The position numbers and the translations under genes were made by a program. A DNA stretch of 64,000 nt, from positions 80,341-144,340 of the forward strand of contig JBBJNV010000006.1 of the NCBI GenBank assembly GCA_037721215.1, in the 5' to 3' direction. Positions 63,453 through 64,000 of the stretch are shown here, one piece after another. A model generated the notes under the pieces. The model was given only the letters and a program-made list of their open reading frames with translations. It was not told the origin of the DNA and made no database searches. The first letter of the stretch is position 1. Each line of letters starts with the position of its first letter. This DNA comes from Gemmatimonadaceae bacterium (GTDB lineage Bacteria > Gemmatimonadota > Gemmatimonadetes > Gemmatimonadales > Gemmatimonadaceae).

Positions 63453-63803
63453 ATGGTTCGCATTCCAACACACAGGGCGCCCACGCACCCGGGGGAGATG
63501 CTGCTCAAGGAATTCCTCGAGCCCATGAAGATTTCACAGAGCGCTTTGGCGGAGGGAATCGGCGTCACCTTCGCACGGGTAAATGAACTCGTGAACGGGA
63601 AGCGCGGCATCACCCCTGAAACTGCACTTCGTCTCGAGCGTTTCCTCGGAATGGAAGCACAGTTCTGGATGAATCTGCAGCTCCGGTGGGATCTATATCA
63701 CGCAGCTCACTCTGCGAAAGCGAAGGAGATCGCGAAGATCCGAAGGCATGCGGCGGTAACAGCCTCGGAGCCAGCAGGCCCGAAGCACTTGGTTCCGCCT
63801 TAG
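63453..63803 (+). CDS. higA: HigA-type XRE antitoxin of the second module
   Basis: 116 aa. THPGEMLLKEFLEPMKISQSALAEGIGV, ARVNELVNGKRGITPETALRLERFLG and FWMNLQLRWDLYHA are typical HigA/VapI. It remains intact although its toxin appears truncated, so it may serve as a solitary repressor or neutralise related toxins. Its 3' end enters the terminal inverted repeat. Confidence 0.9.
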   Translation: MVRIPTHRAPTHPGEMLLKEFLEPMKISQSALAEGIGVTFARVNELVNGKRGITPETALRLERFLGMEAQFWMNLQLRWDLYHAAHSAKAKEIAKIRRHAAVTASEPAGPKHLVPP

Positions 63804-63960
63804 CCGGGTGCCGACAGCTAAACGGCCGTGAGCCGGAAGGATTTGTTCCTCTACTAATCCCTACCAGAGTGCCTGCCTCGACAGAGTGGCGGATCGGTGG
63901 GGCATAACTAATCCTTCCGGCTGCGGGCCGTTTGGCCATCGGCGTCCGGCCGGGCCGGAA
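63793..63960. repeat. long imperfect inverted repeat at the window end
   Basis: Arms 63793-63843 and 63910-63960 (51 bp each) enclose 66 bp. The inner ~24 bp (AAACGGCC...AGCCGGAAGGATT) differ at only about three positions; the outer part mismatches mostly by transitions, several of which would be G-U pairs in RNA. The left arm overlaps the higA stop. The rest to 64000 is GC-rich with no gene seen. Confidence 0.8.
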
Positions 63961-64000
63961 AAACCGCCGCGGGCACTACAGCCGTCGGCTGGTTTTGTGC

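Noticed and set aside
63793..63960. Integron attC site, suggested by TA cassettes and an imperfect inverted repeat
   Set aside because: The 7-bp ends (GCTAAAC / GTTTGGC) do not fit the RYYYAAC / GTTRRRY core, and no similar repeat separates the other modules.
1..64000. tRNA, rRNA and riboswitches
   Set aside because: No cloverleaf, conserved rRNA stretch or known riboswitch core was recognised by eye; a covariance-model scan would be needed to exclude them fully.

Overview
The window looks like part of the chromosome of a high-GC, diderm soil or sediment bacterium, most likely a member of the Gemmatimonadota. This is inferred from gene style only: a Pkn-type kinase with a TPR-rich C-terminus and the N-terminal pattern typical of that phylum, a secreted PIG-L hydrolase, Rho with a long Arg/Gly/Asn-rich N-terminus, and a tandem Omp85/TamB pair that shows an outer membrane is present. 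No rRNA, tRNA, CRISPR array or IS transposase was recognised. GTG starts and ATGA/GTGA/TAATG stop-start overlaps are very common, so most genes sit in tightly coupled operons.

Layout. 1-3786: signalling operon (end of a multi-receiver hybrid kinase, CheR, CheB, receiver-histidine kinase) with no chemotaxis receptor or CheA/CheW visible. 3844-5810: glycine-zipper lipoprotein, degenerate receiver, MOSC protein. 5876-8638: 2-oxoglutarate dehydrogenase E1. 8724-16486: secreted PIG-L deacetylase, an iron(III)-type ABC importer (binding protein, ATPase, fused permease) and a MATE exporter. 16494-19800: minus-strand metal operon (outer-membrane barrel, two-domain multicopper oxidase, ZIP transporter) behind a sigma70-like promoter whose -10 region lies in a perfect 20-bp palindrome. 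19822-25593: BMP-type nucleoside ABC importer plus MFS exporter. 25680-29117: nadB-nadA-nadC for de novo NAD synthesis. 29162-37461: SRPBCC-like membrane protein, acyl-CoA dehydrogenase, small membrane protein, DUF255 thioredoxin-domain protein, M20 peptidase, DUF4173 membrane protein. 37579-46016: TamB, Omp85 and Rho. 46017-48800: unstable region with a near-perfect 49-bp inverted repeat, a heptamer array, and a duplicated TPR gene split by a low-GC segment carrying a trypsin-like protease. 48835-57594: polysaccharide deacetylase divergent from PBP1A, then an operon of Ser/Thr kinase, PnuC, NadR-type kinase and a membrane protein, and a decayed kinase remnant. 57641-58588: atypical cysteine-synthase-like enzyme.

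58792-64000 is an accessory island of toxin-antitoxin modules: RelE/RHH, FitAB/VapBC-like, HigBA, and a second HigBA whose toxin is truncated. In its centre is an unassigned two-gene operon (60154-61991) encoding a DHH-phosphoesterase-like protein and a partner of no recognised family. This is the best candidate here for an undescribed system. Each complete TA module has a plausible operator. A long inverted repeat closes the window.

NAD supply appears twice: de novo synthesis (nadBAC) and nicotinamide riboside uptake and phosphorylation (pnuC plus the NadR-type kinase), the latter co-transcribed with a Ser/Thr kinase. All functional calls come from reading motifs; no database search was possible.
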